A stretch of DNA of 64,000 nt from Clonostachys chloroleuca (Eukaryota; Ascomycota; Sordariomycetes; Hypocreales; Bionectriaceae): NCBI GenBank assembly GCA_037952775.1, contig JBANAY010000003.1, forward strand, positions 5,332,001 to 5,396,000, written 5' to 3'. Positions 61,378 through 64,000 of this stretch are shown here, one piece after another. Both the position numbers and the translations under genes were made by a program. Under the pieces are notes generated by a model that saw only the letters and a list, made by a program, of their open reading frames with translations, searched no databases and was not told where the DNA came from. Positions within the stretch are counted from its first letter, which is position 1. Each line of letters starts with the position of its first letter.

Positions 61378-62541
61378 CTAGCTATTACCTGCTATATAGA
61401 ATAAAAGGCTATTTTTATTCAGATAAAACTATTTTAGTAGGAATCTTAGTATAAACTTTAGTCTCTTAATCTTTATTAATATCTTACTAGTCTTACCTAC
61501 TTTTAATTCTTTAATAAAATTCAGATACTTAATAATTCTTAAGAATTTTAGATCTATCTAATAGCTATATATAATCTACTATATAAAGACTGAGTCTATT
61601 ACTACTTTAATATTTATTATTATATAATTAAGTATATAGTTTATTCTTTTAGCTTTAGACTCTATTAGATTATAGCTTTCTTCTATTATATTATATTCTA
61701 GCTTATTATACCTACTTTCTATTATAACTACTCCCCTTAGATTAGTAATTAGGAGCTTTAATAGTATATTTAGTACTATATTAAGTTTACTTTTAATATA
61801 GAAAATATTTAGTCTAAATTAGGAAAGCTAATTTATAGTTCCTATTAGCTTTAGATTAGCTTTATTTAGATCTAGAGTTTTTAATAATATATATATAATA
61901 ATCCTCTTTATTATTATATAATTAGTAATAATATTTACTATATAGTAGTTAAACTATACTATATATCTTAACTTTTATAAGGTTTAAGCTATAGCTATAA
62001 CCTCTACTTCTATTAATTTATATACTCTTTTAGTAGCTAATACTATCTAAGATATAAATAGGATTAGTTATAATCTGAAGAATAGTATATCCCTGCTAGA
62101 AATACTAGACCTATCCTAATTATAGTCTAATTAGAATATATATATACTAAATCTACTTTTATATATATCTACCTTAATAAATAAGTATTTATCTGGATCT
62201 AGATACTATAGGAAAAACTATTTAAATAAAGCCTACTAAAGGTAGTTAAAAGAGTCTAGTTCTTCCTTAGTAGGTTTAAATATTAGCTTCTTTATTCTTA
62301 CTTTTCTTACTATCTTATTTATACTATCTAAAGTAATTTTATTATCTTTTACTAACTTTTATAATATAGTTTTCCTTACTTAGAAAGACTTTATAACTAT
62401 ATTATACTATAGAACTCTATTATAGAGCTAATTAGCTATATTTAAATATATTTCTAAAGCTAAAAGATTATTTAGGAATTCTAATTTAGTAAATATAACT
62501 AGTCTCTTATTAATCTTACTTATACTATTACTATTTATAAT

Positions 62542-62546
62542 ATATT
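62542..62546. repeat. Target-site duplication (atatt) of the 864-bp insertion, left
   Basis: atatt at 62,542-62,546 is repeated at 63,411-63,415, directly flanking the insertion. Removing the insertion and one copy restores the minus-strand Gypsy frame (KLLE-Y-IINS). Confidence 0.8.
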
Positions 62547-63410
62547 TGTTGAAATTACAGTGGCCTACAAGGTGTATTAGGCCTTGAGACCGCTATAACT
62601 AGCAGCAGTGGAAATTTTAGCTTCTAACTTATAGCGAATACTCCTCTATAACTTAGTCAAACTTCACACTAGAAACTCAGTTTATAGTACATTTTATAGC
62701 GCAAAAGGATCTTATTTTGGTGAGAGGAACCGGAAAAATATACTAATTTCTCTCATAGGTCTACCGACTAAAAACTACTCTAAAACCCGCTACAGCAGCT
62801 TCCCGGGCCACTTTTGATTTTCCGCAAAATTCATTACTATAGGAAATCTAAAAAATCGACTCACAACTACCAAACCATAAGATAGATATATATAACCTTT
62901 TTAAGACCCACTTTTATCTGAAAGAGCTAGTTAAGCTGATCAGTTAAGTATAGATATTAGATATCTTATCTTTAAAGCTGAAAGAGATATCTAAGATCTA
63001 AGGTCTAGTCTAGGGTAGGTTGGTTATAGGGTAGCTTGGGTATAGGTTAGGCTACTAGAAGTTACTCAGATTTTTTCCTGAATTTTCTAGACCCTTATTT
63101 AGGCTAATATAGCCTAATAACCTATAAATAACGCTGCTGACGCTCCTAGCCCTAAAGAGGAACTGGAGCCCGCTAAGCCGTAGCGGTCATAGCGGCCTGT
63201 AGCCACTGACCCACAGTGGCTGCAACCGCTATTGGCTCGTGATCGTAGTCGCTATCGGATAGCGGTCTCAATCGCTATTGGCTAGCTGTTACAGGGGATA
63301 GCGATCGCTAACAGTTAGTGGTTGCGACCGCTAGAGGTTAGTGGTTGCAACCGCTAACTTATAGCGATACGGTCACTAACTTATAGTGGCTATAGTCTCT
63401 CAATTCAACA
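62547..63410. mobile_element. 864-bp insertion with TGTTGAA...TTCAACA ends (solo-LTR-like), lightly RIPped
   Basis: The ends are perfect 7-bp inverted repeats starting TG and ending CA, and a 5-bp target duplication flanks them. That is the structure of a solo LTR, or of a very small LTR-type element. GC is clearly higher than the surrounding Gypsy relic, so it arrived later. Its right third (63,160-63,390) is a dense array of half-palindromic units such as tagcggtt, gcaaccgcta, gcgatcgct and gttagtggtt. No coding frame was found. Confidence 0.7.
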
Positions 63411-64000
63411 ATATTCTAAGAGCTTAATACTTAGATATATAATAAATAATTTCTTAGTAGAGATATAAATATAATTTTCTTCTAGGATTTAGAGTACTTT
63501 TTCTATATACTAGAGATACTCTTTAGCTAAATCTAAGAATACTATAATATTATTAATATAAGCTTATATAAAATACTTATATTTCTATAGGATTCTATCT
63601 ATAAACTTTTAGCTAAAGCTTAATAAGTTCTAAAAGCCTATTAAAGCTATATTTAATACCTCTAAGCCTCTCTTAGAGATAATTACTATCTGGTTATAAT
63701 ATTCTAAGAAGACAGATAACTAGAAGAAGAATTTAGCTATATTAAATATACTAAAGAATTTCTTTCCTTTTATATTTAAAATTATATTATTCTAATCTAG
63801 TAATAGATATATATTTAGTATAACTTTATTATTAAATAGCTATAGATTAATTACTATATAGCTCTTCTTCTTACCTTCTACTATATACTATACTATAAAT
63901 ACTAGGTATATAATCTGAGCTAGTTAATCTATTAGACTTATTTTCCCTTCTACTACTAGCTTATTATATATTTTATCTAGGAACTAGTAGTTATTATAAT

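Larger units (their letters stand above)
61378..64000 (-). mobile_element. Ty3/Gypsy pol fragment (RT and RNase H), minus strand, interrupted
   Basis: Reading leftwards from the window end: an RT active-site region AYINNIIVF for YIDDI--F (63,539-63,567); a LFIIYLSIKLLEY block (~63,416-63,450); then, beyond the 864-bp insertion, a connection region with TKEELDSFNYLQ-like sequence (~62,250-62,290). RNase H is seen as TKRVYKLIEVEVIAIAQTL with Gln from stops (61,981-62,036), and a KLNIVLNTLLKL block where the family has an IPDALSRL end (~61,760-61,800). Stops are RIP-type. The 5' part lies to the right, outside the window. Confidence 0.7.

Noticed and set aside
63160..63390. CRISPR-like array of short repeats
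   Set aside because: The units are irregular half-palindromes without constant-length spacers, and the context is a eukaryotic transposable element.

Overview
The window looks like a piece of a filamentous ascomycete (Pezizomycotina) nuclear genome, probably subtelomeric or near an old chromosome-end block. Three things point there. Most of the DNA is extremely AT-rich, with the signature of repeat-induced point mutation (RIP): copies of the same repeat differ almost only by C-to-T and G-to-A, CA/TG dinucleotides are depleted, and Gln, Trp and Arg codons have become stops. Genes in the GC-normal island carry short fungal introns (59-86 bp). Finally, TTAGGG/CCCTAA telomere-like tracts lie inside repeats that carry RecQ-type (telomere-linked-helicase-like) pseudogenes.

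Layout. 1-600: RIP-decayed tail of a Ty1/Copia element. 600-2,168: a decayed, unidentified minus-strand reading frame, then an assembly gap (N, 2,169-2,287). 2,288-13,345: copy 1 of an ~11-kb repeat with two minus-strand RecQ-like helicase pseudogenes, the first preceded by an OrsD-like zinc-finger region. 13,320-16,150: an upstream fragment of another such protein, a telomere-like tract and another decayed frame. 16,190-30,812: copy 2 of the repeat, more heavily RIPped and split by a 3.6-kb LTR element (25,984-29,584) with 216-bp LTRs and a 5-bp target duplication. 30,810-32,722: a partial third copy that ends abruptly inside an hsp20 pseudogene.

32,723-43,140 is the only GC-balanced island. 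It holds a RIP-nicked and truncated hsp20 pseudogene, a membrane RING-H2 gene with two introns, an intronless gene of a family I recall from both bacteria and fungi, a RIP-decayed kinase-like pseudogene whose 3' end is intact, a secreted GH24 (phage-type) lysozyme gene with two introns, and a 61-residue cysteine-rich secreted peptide gene with two introns. The lysozyme and the peptide are the likely secreted, accessory functions; nothing here forms an obvious pathway.

43,140-64,000 is a nest of decayed retrotransposons: a Ty3/Gypsy chromovirus (gag to chromodomain, + strand), a Copia element with ~95-bp LTR-like terminal repeats, a second truncated Copia element abutting it, a truncated second copy of the 216-bp-LTR element, and a minus-strand Gypsy pol interrupted by an 864-bp, GC-richer insertion with TG...CA ends. 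No tRNA, rRNA or CRISPR array was found. All assignments come from reading the sequence by eye and from remembered family motifs; no database search was run.
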